DNA of 64,000 nucleotides from Beroe forskalii (GCA_011033025.1 WFMF01000011.1:930001-994000), one strand, 5' to 3'. Counted from the stretch's first letter, positions 42,923 through 55,786 are shown. Notes: generated by a model not told the origin, from the sequence alone. A program made the numbers and translations.

Positions 42923-44373
42923 CTGGATAAAATTATCACATTACTTAAAATCTATATATCAGACGATATCTCGGCGAGCTGTTGATTAATTACTTGATTA
43001 CGACAGTTTTCCAGTTATTCACGACAAGCGACGTGCATGCCACAGGGAACGAATACTACACTTAATCTCAGCCGAGTGACTGTGATACAAGGATACATAT
43101 TTGGAATTCTTTTAAAATAACGTGAAACGTGACCTTCTGAGATTAAAAATATTAATTGCTTTAATTAATTATCAATAGAACCCCAAAGACCCCGGATAAA
43201 ACCCCAGCGTTGTACGAATAAACCCCGAAAAACCCCCGAAACAGCACATCAGCTGTATTCGTGCTTCACACATTAATTACCCCACTCCCACCACACTTCA
43301 TTGCTTTGGCTCACACAGAAAATCTTGTAGATAAGCACACAGAAAAATCACACAATTTTGATTAGATCTGGAATAGAAAAAAAGCACTTCCAGGGTTTGA
43401 TTTGTCGAAGGATATAAAATTTGTCGACTCAAGAGAAGCAGATATTGGACTCATAGGTTGAGTGACGAGTCATGAATTATATTGATTAAGTAGACTCTTA
43501 GCTTGAGTTCCGAGTCATAATTAATTGCCTTCCAAAAGTCTGAAAACAACAAAGTAGCGACAATAAAGCTGCCGCTTCGCAGGTCAAGTATGGAATCGAA
43601 CAAACTGAATTTTATTCCATGTGTAGCCGTGAAAAGCGTATATATGCTACTGAGACTGATTTAATCAAATCAATACATCATCAGACATCCGACCGAGTTC
43701 AGATATTACAGTATTTCTATGTTATCATGAGTTTATTATTACAGCTGAGTCGATATAGGAGAGATGTGTGATCTAACTCGTGAAAGTAACGGATGTTTTG
43801 ATAGTATATTATGTACCGATATAATTCTTATATATTAATTTGTTCAAAAATATCGAGTAAAATCAAGAAAACAGAGAGTGCAAAAGTGGATTTATAATCG
43901 TAGTGCTGTGCTGTAAGCTGCTCTATATATATTATAAAGTGGTCGGTCCGAAAACATACATATTTTTGTATGCGAACAACAGATTACGGATTTGCGGACA
44001 TTTTTGCTCAATATATAATCCCGTTGCTGCTGGCTTTGTTTCCATCACGTGAGAGCCATCACGTGTCCTGTGAACCTCTCATCGCCCATTAAACGATGAA
44101 AGGATTTCATTATAAGTACATTAAGTAGTCTTTGACATTTCGATTTTATCCGGAGCGCGATTATGCTTTGTCCGGTCAGCATGAGATCGTAACGCGGGGT
44201 TTTCATGTGTTTCGAATCTCAGTTTGTTTTTGATAAAGTTGTGTTTCGTATGAGAAATATCTTTGCCAACTCGGGGATATATTTAGACGATCAATGTTAT
44301 GCAGTATATTTGAGTTTTATTATATTTCGCAGACTTTTAAAACTATAAAATAGCCGTTAATAAAAATATATCG
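42923..44373. other. AT-rich stretch upstream of the ODF2 exons
   Basis: I looked for the missing N-terminal ODF2 exons on the minus strand here and found none. A TGATGACGTCATCA palindrome lies at 42808, within the ODF2 intron-exon area. Confidence 0.5.
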
Positions 44374-46741
44374 TTAGTGAGTCCCGAGTTCGTCTAAGGC
44401 AGCCTTCATCATGATTACATATAGGGATTCAAGCAGATTTCTCTCAAAACCAGGGCCGTTTGTTAACAGGTCTGCCGGGTATAGCAGGTGAGCAGTATAA
44501 CCAGGGAATATAACGCGGAACTTAGGCTTTAGTGGCTGTGCACCTGTGAAGCAGGAGCTTAGTTGGCTGCAGCTAATTCTATTATAAGCCGTATTTTCTG
44601 ACGAATATTGTGCAGGATTGTGCTGCAAAAAGGATTTGCGTAAAAATTTAGTTGACCTTGGTCGTCCGTATTTTCGTATATAGCAAGCTTGGCTTTTCAT
44701 ACAAGACTTCATGTTTAATGAACAAAGTATTCTTTAAAACCGTCATACTCCGGCATACTCAGCTCAGGCACAGGCATGGATCGAGCTCAGGAGTTATGCC
44801 TCCAAGAAAACCCTAACCGTAACCGGATTTATTGAAAAATGGTAACCGGTCGTTTATTAGTGCCTCCAATCCCAGGATCCATGCCTGCTCAGACATCGCC
44901 ACTTCATCCCGTACCTTTTCATCTAATTCTTCCTCCACATCTGGGGCCGGGATGTCTGATACGGATATCTCCGGAGCAGAGGGGGTCACTGCCGCCGGTT
45001 CCTCCGGAACAGGCTCTTTTTTCTTAGTCTTTTTCTTCCATTTGAAGGAGGGTGTTTTGAATTTTCGGGAATTGTGCCGTTTTAACAAATTCGCATCCAG
45101 CTGCCGGAATTAAGGTATTTTAGTCGGTTTATATAAAGAGGAAGAAGGCACAGTCATGCGAGGTAGCCTGGGTGTGAACACGATTAAATTCGGCGTAATT
45201 GAATAGTGCCGGCTTGGTCACTTGATCTAAAACTCTGAAAACTGATCTAGTGCAGTGACTGAGCAACAATATTGACTCGATACACTCAGTTCACGGAGTG
45301 TCGTCTTCACAATACATGAACTGGAAGTTTCAATTGCTTTAGTTCCTGCCCCATGTCAGTTTAAAGTTTTGGGTCATGTTATCAAGCCGGCACTATTCAA
45401 ATACGCGAACTTTTGTAGCAAAGGTCACGAACATTTCTGCTATGCCGCGTACTTCAGATATAATGCATTCAATGTCATGTTATGAAGCTCCCGTGAATTT
45501 TCATATCACACTTTTCATGTTTCGAAGCGCCATGCAATTTCATGAATAATTTTTCAGTTTTTTCAGTTCTTGGTACTATCAGTACAATGTACATTTTGAA
45601 AATAAATTTCGAAAAATTGGATTCATGCTATTTCACAGGATTTAAACCTTAAAAGCAGCAAATCATGCAAAAAACAATGGATTATATCTGATTTTAAGTT
45701 CTACATCTCACATTTTCTTCTGCTATTTGGGGTTTAAGTTTGCTAGGAAGGTTGCACAAGCCACAAAGAGCAGCAGACAAAGATCTATCAGAACTATTCA
45801 ACTATAGTATTGAAAAGAAACATGAATCACATTGAAGATCCGATAGAAGAAATTCGAATCACTAGCATTGATAAATCAGTGTAATCAATCGTTTAATCAG
45901 ACGAAGACAGATCGTTGATCGATAAACTGACTTCAAACATTGCATGACAAGGGCAACAAGAAGACATATAAACAGCATATTCGCATCATATTCAGTGAAA
46001 CATCTCAGATGATCAAGACATTTTGATGCTTCACATATCAGATGCATAGTAATTACAGGCGCCAAGTAAACGTCACATGTAAAAACCTTGTAAACCTGGT
46101 AAACTACCTTAGACTTGCTAGTCTAGACTGGTACAAGACCAGGGTCAGCCCAGGGCCGCGCATCAGCCCTGTCCTCACTTAATTATGACACATAAAAAGC
46201 ACCCTTATTCCTGTCCTCAATAGTAACTGCATCTAGCTCCTTGACCTGTTTATGAAACATGCGAAGCACCCTTATTCCTGTATGTGACATAGAACCTTAT
46301 TCCTGCCCTTAGTAACTACCTCTGGCTCTGCAACGTCCGGCACCGCGTCCTCCTCCACAGGAAAAAAGTGCCCTGTTCCTGTTTGTGGCATAACTACACC
46401 CTGCCCTAACCTGCCTATTCCTGTCTACACACCCTTACGCCTGACATAAACCCGGTTATTACTTATTCCCGTCCTGTAACTACCTCTGGTTCTGCAACGT
46501 CCGGCACCGCCTCCTCCTGTCCTGCGTCCTCCTCCACCGGACTGAGATGCCCGTCCGGCTCCTCCAACCCTCCCACCTTCTCCACCTCGTGGAGAGAGTC
46601 GTTCAGGTCGGAGTAGGAGGGCGGCACCTTCTCCTCGTCATACTCGAGCTGGTCCTCATCCTCCTCGTCCTCATCCTCGTGTTGTGGGGGCACAGGAGGG
46701 TGCTCGTCGTAGTTGATGAGGAGCTCGGCGGGGATGTAGTT
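44374..46741 (-). CDS. Unrecognised acidic protein with a PPxY motif, last three exons
   Basis: Exons in gene order: 46741-46484 (86 codons), 45100-44915 (62 codons), 44535-44374 (53 codons plus stop), all phase 0 with GT-AG borders. The first starts NYIPAELLINYDEHPPVPPQ, then a Glu/Asp run and VPPSYSDLND, a PPxY motif of the type bound by WW domains of NEDD4-like ligases. The second is basic then acidic (KTPSFKWKKKTKKKEP, DVEEELDEK). The third is hydrophobic-aromatic and well structured (PKFRVIFPGYTAHLLYPADL, ERNLLESLYVIMMKAALDEL). The 5' exons are not certain; splice-donor-like words lie at 46970, 47075 and 48880-48905. The second exon could also run on to a stop at 44813. Choice of the third exon's acceptor (44536) rests on phase. 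I do not recognise the family. Confidence 0.6.
46324..46372 (-). repeat. Duplicate of an exon end plus donor
   Basis: The minus strand reads GTGGAGGAGGACGCGGTGCC, GGACGTTGCAGAGCCAGAG, then GTAGTTAC. This repeats the end of the exon 46741-46484 and its donor, about 160 bp downstream inside the intron. The copy is in the same orientation and lacks its own acceptor. Confidence 0.8.
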
Positions 46742-46984
46742 CTGAGGGCATGCCAACTCTCAAACAACACACCAGCGAGCATTTATAGGGCAAATATGTG
46801 GGTAAAGCCCCAAAGTGCGTAGTAGGTTATGCTAAAATCCAGAAAAACTAACGGGTTTGAGTGAAATGTAACCCGAGGAAAGAGAGATGAAGTAGCAAAT
46901 AATCCAAAATAATTGTTAAGCGAAAAATCCACACACACTCCAGCTTCATCATCGCGTACATTGTACTTACTCGGGACGTCATAT

Positions 46985-47060
46985 GATATCATGATGAGGT
47001 CACAATATTAATATACATTGTACATTGTACATTGTACATTGTACATTATACAATGTACAA
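46985..47060. repeat. TACATTG tandem repeat with palindromic core
   Basis: ACATTGT is repeated five or more times, then mirrored as ACAATGTACAATG. Similar TACATTGTACA words occur near 36500 and 49260-49315. Confidence 0.85.
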
Positions 47061-47206
47061 TGCACATATCAACTTACTCGGGTTCGTCGTTCGTCTTCTT
47101 TGGGGGCGGAAATACAGTAGTAGAAGAGTTCCATAAAGCTATCTGATTGTAGGGCTGTTCTGACCGGAGGGAGGGGGGCTTATCATTAGGATAACATGAG
47201 AGCTGC

Positions 47207-47935
47207 GTGGGAGGACCCGGTCAAATATATTCAGGAGTGGGAGGACCCGGTCAAATATATTCAGAAGTGGGAGGACCCGGTCAAATATATTCAGAAGTGG
47301 GAGGACCCGGTCAAATATATTCAGAAGTGGGAGGACCAGGTCAAATGAATTCAGAAGTGGGAGGACCCGGTCAAATAAATATTCAGAAGTGGGAGGACCC
47401 GGTCAAATATGTTCAGAAGTGGGAGGACCCGGTCAAATATATTCAGAAGTGGGAGGACCCGGTCAAATGTATTCAGAAGTGGGAGGACCCGGTCAAAAAT
47501 ATTCAGAAGTGGGAGGACCCGGTCAAATATATTCAGAAGTGGGAGGACCAGGTCAAATGAATTCAGAAGTGGGAGGACCCGGTCAAATAAATATTCAGAA
47601 GTGGGAGGACCCGGTCAAATATGTTCAGAAGTGGGAGGACCCGGTCAAATATATTCAGAAGTGGGAGGACCCGGTCAAATGTATTCAGAAGTGGGAGGAC
47701 CCGGTCAAATATATTCAGAAGTGGGAGGACCCGGTCAAATATATATTCAGAAGTGGGAGGACCCGGTCAGATATATTCAGAAGTGGGAGGACCCGGTCAA
47801 ATATATTCAGAAGTGGGAGGACCCGGTCAAATATATTCAGAAGTGGGAGGACCCGGTCAAATATATATTCAGAAGTGGGAGGACCCGGTCAAATATAATC
47901 AGAAGTGGGAGGACCCGGTCAAATATATTCAGCAA
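47207..47935. repeat. 30-bp minisatellite, about 24 copies, open in three plus-strand frames
   Basis: The unit is AAGTGGGAGGACCCGGTC then AAATATATTCAG. Some units are 32-33 bp (AAATAAATATTCAG), which makes four overlapping ORFs switch between KWEDPVKYIQ, SEVGGPGQIY and RSGRTRSNIF repeats. A block of about seven units containing GAATTCAG, AATAAATATT and ATGTTCAG variants occurs twice (about 47340-47470 and 47550-47690), showing block duplication. I regard the ORFs as repeat by-products. Confidence 0.95.
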
Positions 47936-48877
47936 ATATGCAACGGAAATACGATAAAAAGTGTCAAAAAATAGCATATCACATATAATAATCGTAAATT
48001 CATTTTGCAAATATGATTTTTCGACAATCAATGATTTGCAAAATCAATAAGATTACAACAATTACTGATACGAATGTATTCGGCAAAAGTTATCAGAGCA
48101 AAAGGACGGACCCAAAGACAAAGTATACAGCAAATTTGCGATGCGTAAAATCATATTTAACTCAATATACTGATATCCGAAACCAGTTGTAATTTCACGA
48201 AAAATCGTAAATTTGTAACAGTATACAAATTGAGAAGAATTGATGAACAATTAGCCCAGGGACTGATAAATGATAATGACCGCACATACAAAACTAAGCC
48301 TTTTACTGCACATACACACCAAAAATTCTCGCTAGAACTCAGAAAAATCTCAGAGGAAATCAGTGGGTATCGTCGGATAAAAGCGGTCCACAAGCAATAA
48401 AAAGTTGTACAAACGCTGCCGCACTCGTTTAAACCACGTAAAACTTCTAATATACTTTTGACACTGACATATTATTGTGTGTCATTTATATACTGAGTTT
48501 TGCGGCTGAAACGCTGTCAATCTTGAGATATATTATGCCCTTATTAAGGATAATTAGCCGTGTACTATGTACAGCTGCTATGAAACCATATAATGTGTAG
48601 CATTTATAAACGGGGAGCTAAGCTCAATCTGGCCTACGAATAGAGGAGGCAGTTCAACTTGGTAGATAGACGAATCACCACTGTGATAATGCCTTCAATC
48701 TCAACCGCCTATCACTACTCGAACTCGTATGAGAAATATAGGCGGTTAAGATGACGTAATTATCATAGAATAACGTGGTAAGTTGTGACCTATTGAAGCG
48801 CCTATTTCCGCGCCCGGAGTACTCGAGAGAGTGCGTGACCTCTGTAAAATAGCAATCATTCCTTGGCGTGACAGCAC

Positions 48878-48905
48878 TTACCCAGAACGTGACAGCACTT
48901 ACCAT
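48878..48905 (-). repeat. Tandem duplicate of a GTAAGT donor word
   Basis: The minus strand reads GGTAAGTGCTGTCACG twice, separated by TTCT. Each copy contains a consensus 5' splice site. It may mark a duplicated donor of an early exon of the minus-strand gene, but no exon is proven. Confidence 0.6.
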
Positions 48906-49010
48906 GAACGGCAGGTCCCCGACAGAGAGAGCGAACTATGAACTACCACACACAGTGAACTACAGTACATGAAGTGAAGCTCTGTAGTGTGCTAATGGTC
49001 GCGCGCGCGC

Positions 49011-50012
49011 GGAGAATAGGCGGTGTGACGTCATCAACGCACCATGTTAAGCCATGATAATGACGTCATGATTAGGGGCGATGTGGTGGTGCGCGCCTAA
49101 TTGAGATAGCGAGTAAGTGCTAGATAGTGTGTGAGAGAGCGTATGATATGTTAATGATATACAGTGTACACTGACACCTGTTCTTGTGTATAGAATGGGG
49201 CGTGACAAATCATGGGACAAAGAGAGAGAGAGAGCTGTTTGAATTGTGTGTACATTGAGTACACGATACACTTTATACATTGTGTTCAGTGTACACAATA
49301 CACACTGTACATTGTGTGTGGATAAGGAACATGAACAGACAGTAGATTAAATATAATTTGCTCTTAAACACTGCGCTATTTAAACAATATTAAGGAAATC
49401 TAGGTAGCTGAGATTGGAGAATATCACAAAATAACTTGTTTATCTAATACAATGTGCACTGATTTTATACACAGTACTTTGTTTTATCGTGTACATTCTC
49501 TATTAGCAGCAATAACGAAGTGTTTTTTAAAGATAACAGAGACATGAGTCCGTCGGATCACTGCAACTTTGTACATGGTTTTGTACACTAGAATACAATT
49601 AAAATACAAGGAATACAAGTAAAATACAAGGAATAGAAAGCCCACTTGAAATCTCCCACGGTATGCGATCAACATCAAACAAAAGTGTTCTACATAAACA
49701 AAGCAGCATAATACGGGAATGTCATTGTCGGTTACACGGAATAAAGAGAATGTAGACCCTGGCATGAGTGAGGAATAGGCGGTTCAATACGTCATCAACA
49801 TACCACATTGCGCTATGATAATGACGCCATTTTGAACGCATATTTCTTGAGTGTGGCGTTTTAGGAGCCCTATAACTATGATAATATTATAACACACGAT
49901 GGGGCACGTTATCTCTGTTTGGCAGCTGATGATGACGTCATCATCATAGTTCAAGGAGGTATGTTGATGACGTCATCATAGCGCAAAGTGATTCGTTGAT
50001 GAAGTGTAACCG
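49011..50012. repeat. Cluster of TGACGTCA composite elements (three copies)
   Basis: Copies at 49011-49080, 49773-49850 and 49919-50012. In the common order (here reversed) they read AATAGGCGGTG or AATAGGCGGTT, then ACGTCATCAAC, CACC or CCAC, GCTATGATAATGACGTCAT or CCATGATAATGACGTCAT. Another partial copy with AATAGGCGGTT is at 48698-48815. Paired CRE-type palindromes stand about 35 bp apart, and the inner one is fused to GATAA. Confidence 0.7.
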
Positions 50013-52622
50013 CCACGTATTGTTCTTCGCAGAGGTATGGATATAATACGTGTGACAAACGACTTGGTAACACAAACTGGGGCACAAATGATAACTTCAT
50101 GTTTACTCATTACTGAAAGCAGACAAATAGGCGGTTTATAATTGGGAAGATTGAATGAGATTTAAGATGATGTCCTGACTGACAGGCTCCTAAAGTTCTA
50201 ATTCCTGAATTAGAATACCTCATAATATACCTCATTGGGTCAAGCATTCCTCAATACCTCCTTGGGTCTAGCATTCCTCAATACATCAGACAAGTCACCT
50301 GATCCACAAAACATAAAAATAATATTATATTCTGATGTGTAGTAGGCTCATGATCTAAGATGTTTATGTTAATGAAATAAACAAATTTAGCTTTATTGGA
50401 CATCGTATTTATTGGCATATTTTCATTTACTTATTGGCATATATTCACTATTCAGACATACAAAAAATGTACAAAAAGAACGAACAAAGAGGTTAGAAAT
50501 TCCACCGCATGACAGATATTCAAAATGCTGGAAATTAAACGCTCGGACAGTAAAATTATAAACGGAGATCTCCTAAAACAGTCAAATTACACGAATATAC
50601 TTTATTTTTGAGTACTCGTGTCAAGTTGTGTCACATGATGACTCGAAACGGCGTGTATATTTGAGTCATATTACTCAAATTTCTGTAATATATAAACTAG
50701 TGAGTTTGTATATCAATCTGTCTTTTCATACGACAAACATGCGTAATGGGTCAGGATCGGACTTAAAAAGCTACAAAACTTTTTGAGCACCGAGACAAAT
50801 TGACATTGAGTGTGTCGAGTAACCAAAATCCGGTAACGCTGAACCTATATCTGGCGAGTACCTCGATATATACACTTGCATAAATCTATGAGCATGATAT
50901 GAGCATGATATGAGCATGATATGAGCATGATTTTAAATTACTCTTTTTATTATTTTTTTGTTTACTAACTATAAAGACTTGGTGAACAGACTTCAGCACT
51001 TCTGTACTGTAGTTTGTAGATAAAAATACCAACAAACATATAATTTAAAAAACCGTCCGTGACTGAACCATGGAACAAAAAATACGTGCGTGATTGAACC
51101 ACGAAACTAAGAGTAAACACGCACAGATCCGCCTGTAAACACTGACTGAAAACATCATTAGTTGGTATGATTGTACTCATGGGTTTAGGGAAATATGTGG
51201 GTACACCTGTTCCTGGGGAGCATTCGTCTCTTGCCTCTCTGTTTGTTTGTTTGTTTGTTTGTGTGTGTTTGTTTGTGTATGAGTGTATGTGTATACGTGT
51301 ATGAGTGTGTGTTGTTTGTTCGTTTGTTTGTGTGTTTCTTTGTTCGTCTCATGCCTCTCTGTTTGTTTGTTTTTTGTGTGTAAACTGTAAATTTGGGTGT
51401 AAGTAGTGTCGGCTAAGTGAGTGCAGGCCTAGATTTGTTTATAGCCATTATACACAGTGTGGCGGTGTGCGCCTTTACAACACGTGCGCACAGCGCTCTA
51501 TGGTTGAACGGAAAACTGGAACATGTGGCCCAAACCAAAAACAGAAAAAAACTCAACAAAAACAGAAAAACAGAAAAAACCAAGGCTCGGTTCCCATCAG
51601 ACAAAACATACCCTGATAAAGACTAAATCATGCGTGCGGATTTTACTGGGTGTTTAAAATTTATCGAAACATTCGCAAAACATGATAACATTATTAAACT
51701 TTATTGAGTATCAAATGTCGGCATATATATGGAATCAGAAACGCACGGCGATAAAATGTTACGAATATTTTTGATAAAAATGCAGGACGAATATTATGTT
51801 TCGAGTGATTGAGTTGCACGAGACAATAACAGGTTCAGATATTTTATGAGAATTTTAGCGCAGAATATCGTAACTTCTACTTCCCCCGAGGAAGTGGTTG
51901 TTCAAGCAACAAAAAAATGGGCGATTATAAGTTGAGTGTAGGATTGAACTAAACTTTTATATAACATAAATGAATGCATGAATTTTTTTGAGAACAATGA
52001 ATTTTTTCTGAGAACAATGAATTCATAATTATACCTTTTATAGAAATTAAAAAACACAGAGACGACTTGAATGGTCCCAGAAACCTAAATCTATGACCAA
52101 ATAAGTTATTTGTGGTTGAGCTTTTAACCCTAATAAAATTCTATCCACATATACGAAAAGAGGCGATCAAAAATATGCCATGATTGAACCAATTTGGACC
52201 AAGATGAAAGAAAGTTATAAACTAACGATGACGATGATTGAACCAATTTGGACCAAGATTAAAAAAGTTATAAACTGACGATGACTCAAGGCAAACAAAA
52301 CTAAATATTCTATTTCGGTGTGGAAAATGACGGGAAAAATATGCAAATATTCCATTGGTAGAGCAATGACGAGCGGGTGTAAAACGCACATTTTGGTGAG
52401 GTCTAGGATGCGGCGTTTCATTGGTTGGCAGTTAAAATGGCGTCATTATTATTGTTTATAGTGACAAGTTGATGACGTCATATTGACTATTTTTCATCAG
52501 ACCTCGATGTGTAAAAAAGAGGAAGGACTAAATTTAACACGGCGTTCTCTGGAAGCTTCCCAACCATCAAAACAACACTCAGAATAACAATGATGAGAAA
52601 TGAAAACTTAATTAAATGAGAT

Positions 52623-52730
52623 GATGAAAATGATTCCCTCCCTGGCCAGGGAGGTAACCCCCCGCGGAATAAAAAAAAAACTGGCCAGGGGTATAAGTTA
52701 GACATTTCAGTGTCACAGGGTGTATAATCT
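52623..52730. repeat. ~100-bp CCTGGCCAGG repeat, copy 1
   Basis: TCCCTGGCCAGGGAGGTAAC, CCCCCGCGG, an A-run, then ACTGGCCAGGGGTATAAGTT and GTGTCACAGGGTG. Two further copies stand in tandem at 54948-55135. GGTAACCCCCCGCGG also occurs in the inverted repeat of the 1.5-kb array. Confidence 0.85.
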
Positions 52731-52869
52731 TACTCTTACTATATATAATGCGTGTTGTTAATATATATATATATATGTGGCGATTCGTTTTCAAGTTAGC
52801 ATCAAAATTATTTTTTAATCGTGTTATAAGAAAGTTATAATAAATCAGAAAAATATAGAATTTTTTTTG

Positions 52870-54130
52870 TGGCCACCCTGAGGGGAGTGGGGGGCCACGC
52901 CCTTTTTTTCGTCAAAATTAAAGTTTCGATTTTTTTCAAAATTCCTTCGCCATCGAGTTCCTTATGATGAATAAAAATTTTGAGGATTTTGTCCGAATTA
53001 TTGGGTCACCCTGAGGGGCGTGGGAGGCCACGCCCTTTTTTCGCAAAAATTAAAAGTGCGAATTTTTAAAAAATTCTTTCGCCATTGTGTTGCTTATAAT
53101 GAATAAAAATTTTGAGGATTTTTTCCCGCAATATTGGATCGCCCCGAGGGGCGTGAGGGGCCACGCCCTTTTTTCCGTCAAAATTAAACTTTCGAATTTT
53201 TTCGAAATTCCTTCGCCACCGAGTTGCTTATGATGAATTAAAATTTTGAGAATTTTGTCCGAATTATTGGGTCACCCTGAGGGGCGTGGGAGGCCACGCC
53301 CTTTTTTTCGTAAAAATTAAAGTTTCGAATTTTTTCGAAATTCCTTCGCCATCAAGTTGCCTATGATCAGTTAAGCTTTTGAGAATTTTGTCCGCATGAT
53401 TGGGTCGCCCTGAGGGGAGTGGGGGGCCACGCCCTTTTTTTCGTCAAAATTAAAGTTTCGATTTTTTTCAAAATTCTTTCGCCATCGAGTTCCTTATGAT
53501 GAATAAAAATTTTGAGGATTTTGTCCGAATTATTGGGTCACCCTGAGGGGCGTGGGAGGCCACGCCCTTTTTTCGCAAAAATTAAAAGTGCGAATTTTTT
53601 AAAAATTCTTTCGCCATTGTGTTGCTTATAATGAATAAAAATTTTGAGGATTTTTCCCGCAATATTGGATCGCCCCGAGGGGCGTGAGGGGCCACGCCCT
53701 TTTTCCGTCAAAATTAAACTTTCGAATTTTTTCGAAATTCCTTCGCCATCGAGTTGCTTATGATGAATTAAAATTTTGAGAATTTTGTCCGAATTATTGG
53801 GTCACCCTGAGGGGCGTGGGAGGCCACGCCCTTTTTTTCGTAAAAATTAAAGTTTCGAATTTTTTCGAAATTCCTTCGCCATCAAGTTGCCTATGATCAG
53901 TTAAGCTTTTGAGAATTTTGTCCGCATGATTGGGTCGCCCTGAGGGGCGTGGGAGGCCACGCCCTTTTTTCCGCGAAAAATTAAAATTCGAATTTTTTCA
54001 AAATTCTTCCGCCATAGAGTTGCTTATGATGAGTAAAGGTTTTGAGAATATTGTCGGCAATATTGGGTTACCATTGGGGGCGTGGGAAGCTTTTTTCGCA
54101 GAAATTAAAGTTACGAATTTCCCCTCCAAA
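52870..54130. repeat. 133-bp satellite, about nine monomers, with four-monomer higher-order repeat
   Basis: The landmark CCTGAGGGG or CCCGAGGGG recurs at 52878, 53011, 53144, 53277, 53410, 53543, 53675, 53807 and 53940, a spacing of 132-133 bp. Monomers 1-4 match 5-8 in order by their private variants (for example GGGGAGTGGGG in 1 and 5, and CGCAATATTGGATCG before 3 and 7), so a ~531-bp block was duplicated. Every monomer holds GGGCGTGGGAGGCCACGCCC or a variant, a strong hairpin followed by a T-run. The last monomer decays near 54100. Confidence 0.95.
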
Positions 54131-54947
54131 CTAGCACGGTCAAATCACTGTCAAAGGGACATGTGGCCGTTAGCTCATGCGGCTGCCATCATTCGCCGTC
54201 CGTAGGACGGGAACCGACTAGTATTAATAATATCTTTAATTATAATTTCGTAAGGGCACGTGAATAATGTTTGTTTGTGCTTCCGTACACAATTAAATTT
54301 GAGCTTGCCAAGAAAATATCAAGAGAAACGAAGGCTGAACCGGGCTAAGTCGCTCCGTTGCTATGGATACAGGTATTCTGCACGTGCAGATTACGATCAG
54401 TTCTATGCGAGTGCTTTCTGATACGTTGTTGACTGCTGCATTGTAGCGTTTGAAAGAACGGTGTGTTTACTGTTTTTCATTTGAAATTCAAGATCTGAAG
54501 GTAGAGGACGGGTATGGCTAGCATCGTGGAGGCTATTTCCGATAGCATCTCTTCATAAAGCTGTGGCAGACGTCGGTCGATTTAAATCAATGCTGAGTTT
54601 ATGATAACGGAAAAATGTGAATTTAGAGCAATTTACGATTGACCAAAAGCAAAATCAAATTCAATCGAATTTGGGCATAGCACATTGCGATTTTGGAGGA
54701 CTGCTCTTGGCGTGAATCAATGCTTAATTCAACGTTCAGTATGAGTACGATACTAGGTTTTAATTTTCAGATTTAACTTCATCAAGAGCAAATCATAATA
54801 ATCAAAACTTGCCCGCTCCAGCATTACTAAAATTAACCCACGAATAATGTTAAATTTTGCTCCTTCATAAACTAATTCTGAGCTTATTATTTGGTTCTGT
54901 ATTATCTAGCAGGCCCAACGGGCTTTTCTAGTATAATAATAATAATA
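54131..54947. other. Spacer between satellite and 1.5-kb array
   Basis: No gene was seen. It ends in a (TAA)n run at about 54932-54952, where the next repeat block begins. Confidence 0.5.
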
Positions 54948-55135
54948 ATAATTCCCGCCCTGGCCAGGGCGGTAACCCCCCGCGGTAATAAAAAAGACTG
55001 GCCAGGGGTATAAGTTAGAGATTTGAGTGTCACAGGGTGATATAATTCCCGCCCTGGCCAGGGCGGTAACCCCCCGCGGTAAAAAGAAAACTGGCCAGGG
55101 GTATAAGTTAGAGATTTGAGTGTCACAGGGTGATA
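54948..55135. repeat. ~100-bp CCTGGCCAGG repeat, two tandem copies
   Basis: CCCGCCCTGGCCAGGGCGGT, AACCCCCCGCGG, then ACTGGCCAGGGGTATAAGTT, then AGAGATTTGAGTGTCACAGG occurs twice, about 92 bp apart, with almost no differences. Overlapping minus-strand ORFs are shadows. Confidence 0.9.
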
Positions 55136-55786
55136 GATATAATATATAATATATATCATGATAATTGGGAGCAAGTTTAAAACGATGAGATGTCAAGAAC
55201 GGGAAATGGTAGAGCCATGATCGAGGTCAGGTTTTGTTGATCTAAGATGGGAAAATGTTATAGGCTATAAGAGAAGTTCTGGTGACGGCATTTTTACGTC
55301 ACTATGACGTCATCAACTTAGCGAAATTTCTTGCTTTTTTAGCGAAAATAGGCTATTTTCGAGCGCATTTTTCACCAAGAAGGAAAGAGGCTGTCTGATT
55401 TTCAGGATGATTTTTAGCAAATTTAAAGAGCTTTCAGAAAATCATACGGATCATTGGGCTATCTCGATTTTTCATCGAGATATACGCGATTTTCTAAGGT
55501 ACGGTGAAAAATCAATTTCAAAATTTTAGGAGAAAAACTTAAACGAGTGATATGTCAAGAACTGCAGCTTATCTTGAGATGAGACCGGTCAAAGTATGTT
55601 GTACTAAGGCGGAATTGTGTGATAGGCTATATGGAAAGTTGGTTTGAGCTTATTTGGGTGCTGTGATGACGTCATCAAAATCGCGTAAAAGCACTAAAAT
55701 AGCGTATTTTTGTGATAGAACGCTATTTTGCGCTACTTTTACATCTCCAACTCATAGAGTATTCATCGGATTATGTGGGTCAGAAT

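Larger units (their letters stand above)
47950..52622. other. Long gene-poor stretch with scattered TGACGTCA elements
   Basis: No exon is supported. Local features: four tandem GAGCATGATAT words at 50890-50930, a TTTG-rich low-complexity run at 51240-51380 and TACAC/GTGTA words at 49240-49320. A possible non-coding first exon ending ATG-GTAAGT on the minus strand lies at about 48908, but it could not be tied to a gene. Confidence 0.5.
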
